Below are positions 63,423-64,000 of a stretch of 64,000 bases of DNA, in pieces (the first letter of the stretch is position 1; each line of letters opens with the position of its first letter). A program made the translations under genes and the position numbers. The stretch comes from Enterobacteriaceae bacterium RIT714 (lineage in GTDB: Bacteria > Pseudomonadota > Gammaproteobacteria > Enterobacterales > Enterobacteriaceae). Under the pieces are notes generated by a model that made no database searches, had not been told where the DNA came from, and worked only from the letters and a program-made list of their open reading frames with translations. The stretch lies in NCBI GenBank assembly GCA_009668015.1, contig WJYB01000003.1, forward strand, positions 62,001 to 126,000. The letters are read 5' to 3'.

Positions 63423-64000
63423 TTAACGGCTGAGGTTTTCCACCTTCACCAATGCGGCGTAAAGCGTCTCGGGCGTGAGCGTTACCGGCAAATAGTGGAT
63501 AGACTCCACCGGGCGCAGCGTGTGGGCGATCACTTTGTCCAGTTCGGCGCGATGATTGATATCCACATCCAGCTCGCGAAGCGAGGTCGGCAGATGAAAG
63601 CGCTGATACGCGGCGATCAGCTGCGTCAGCACATCGTCCTGACCGAGCAGGGCACTTTGCACCAGAATGCCGTAGGCCACTTTCGTGCCGTGAAGGAATT
63701 TATCCGTCTGCGGCAGAACCGTTAAACCGTTATGCACCGCATGCGCTGCCGCCACGCGGGTATAGCGCTCGCCCAGCCCGCCAACCATTCCGCCACCGGC
63801 GATAATGGCGTCGACCACATCGCGAAACGCCTGGGTCTGTTCGCCGCGCGCCCGATCGGCCAGCGCCTGTTCGCTACTGTCGAGCAGCACGTCGCGGATC
63901 GCCAGCGCGGCGTTAATCCCCAGTCTGACGGTCAGCGATAACGTTTCCGGTTTCGGCGCCAGCACCACCGCTTCGTACCATTTCGCCAGCGTATCGCCAA
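63423..64000 (-). CDS. hcxA: YbdH/HcxA hydroxycarboxylate dehydrogenase, C-terminal fragment
   Basis: The C-terminal 190 or so codons of a gene that continues past the right edge. The sequence IIAGGGMVGGLGERYTRVAA, HAVHNGLTVLPQTDKFLHGT and LPVTLTPETLYAAL matches E. coli YbdH (HcxA), an iron-containing alcohol dehydrogenase-family enzyme that reduces 2-oxo acids using NADPH. The metal-binding histidine region is visible near HGTK. In E. coli it follows ybdD directly, so the toxin pair and SDR are insertions. Confidence 0.92.
   Translation of the reverse strand, partial: GDTLAKWYEAVVLAPKPETLSLTVRLGINAALAIRDVLLDSSEQALADRARGEQTQAFRDVVDAIIAGGGMVGGLGERYTRVAAAHAVHNGLTVLPQTDKFLHGTKVAYGILVQSALLGQDDVLTQLIAAYQRFHLPTSLRELDVDINHRAELDKVIAHTLRPVESIHYLPVTLTPETLYAALVKVENLSR

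Overview
This window is chromosomal DNA of an enteric gammaproteobacterium. The backbone (mscM/ybdG, nfsB, ybdF, ybdJ, ybdK, the enterobactin locus, cstA, ybdD, ybdH) follows the 13-minute region of the E. coli map, but it carries ramR-romA-ramA and choline genes inserted in a non-E. coli order. That combination points to the Enterobacter/Lelliottia/Leclercia/Klebsiella group; the species cannot be named from the sequence alone. Most of the window is GC-rich. The 23.4-33.2 kb stretch is clearly AT-rich and looks acquired.

Layout. 0-4 kb: start of mscM, nfsB, ybdF and the multidrug-resistance control locus ramR / romA-ramA with its palindromic operator. 4-8 kb: a Fur-box-centred divergent pair, a TonB-dependent siderophore receptor and a signal-peptide-bearing Fes-like esterase. 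8-17 kb: ybdJ, a 36-residue membrane peptide, a P-type cation ATPase and an RND efflux pair inserted between ybdJ and ybdK. 17-20 kb: a RidA / YheO-like regulator / PhzF / BrnQ-like operon. 20-23 kb: YaiL-like protein, RNA pseudouridine synthase, cold-shock-domain protein and an unidentified 151-residue protein. 23-33 kb: an orphan type VI secretion (T6SS) island with VgrG, a Tle3-like lipase effector, three tandem copies of a lipoprotein immunity gene separated by chimeric remnants of PAAR and effector, a complete PAAR protein and a membrane protein. 33-39 kb: betA-betB-betI and divergent betT for choline uptake and glycine betaine synthesis. 39.5-59 kb: the complete enterobactin system. 59-64 kb: cstA-ybdD, a RelE/HigB-like toxin-antitoxin pair, an SDR oxidoreductase and the C-terminal part of ybdH/hcxA.

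How the genes work together. EntC, EntB and EntA make 2,3-dihydroxybenzoate; EntE, EntB (carrier domain), EntF with YbdZ, and EntD assemble enterobactin; EntH proofreads; EntS exports it; FepA, FepB, FepDG and FepC bring back the iron complex; Fes hydrolyses it in the cytoplasm. Fur-box-like sequences lie in the fepA/fes, fepD/entS and fepB/entC gaps and in front of the separate receptor/esterase pair at 4-8 kb, which may be a second siderophore route in which hydrolysis occurs in the periplasm. BetT, BetB and BetA form an osmoprotection module with BetI as the likely repressor.

The intergenic DNA is also notable. At least twelve copies of a REP-like palindrome (core CCCTCTCCC..GGGAGAGGG) sit at gene ends, several inside short tandem arrays. 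Composite arrays of this element lie in opposite orientation on the two sides of fepA-fes-ybdZ-entF, and one occupies the place where E. coli has fepE. A 17-copy ACAGAG hexanucleotide array lies upstream of cstA. The features most worth following up are the amplified T6SS immunity array with effector remnants, the secreted Fes-like esterase, a 50-residue peptide gene with a hairpin leader next to entD, and the RidA/YheO/PhzF/BrnQ operon. All family assignments come from reading the sequence; no database search was run.
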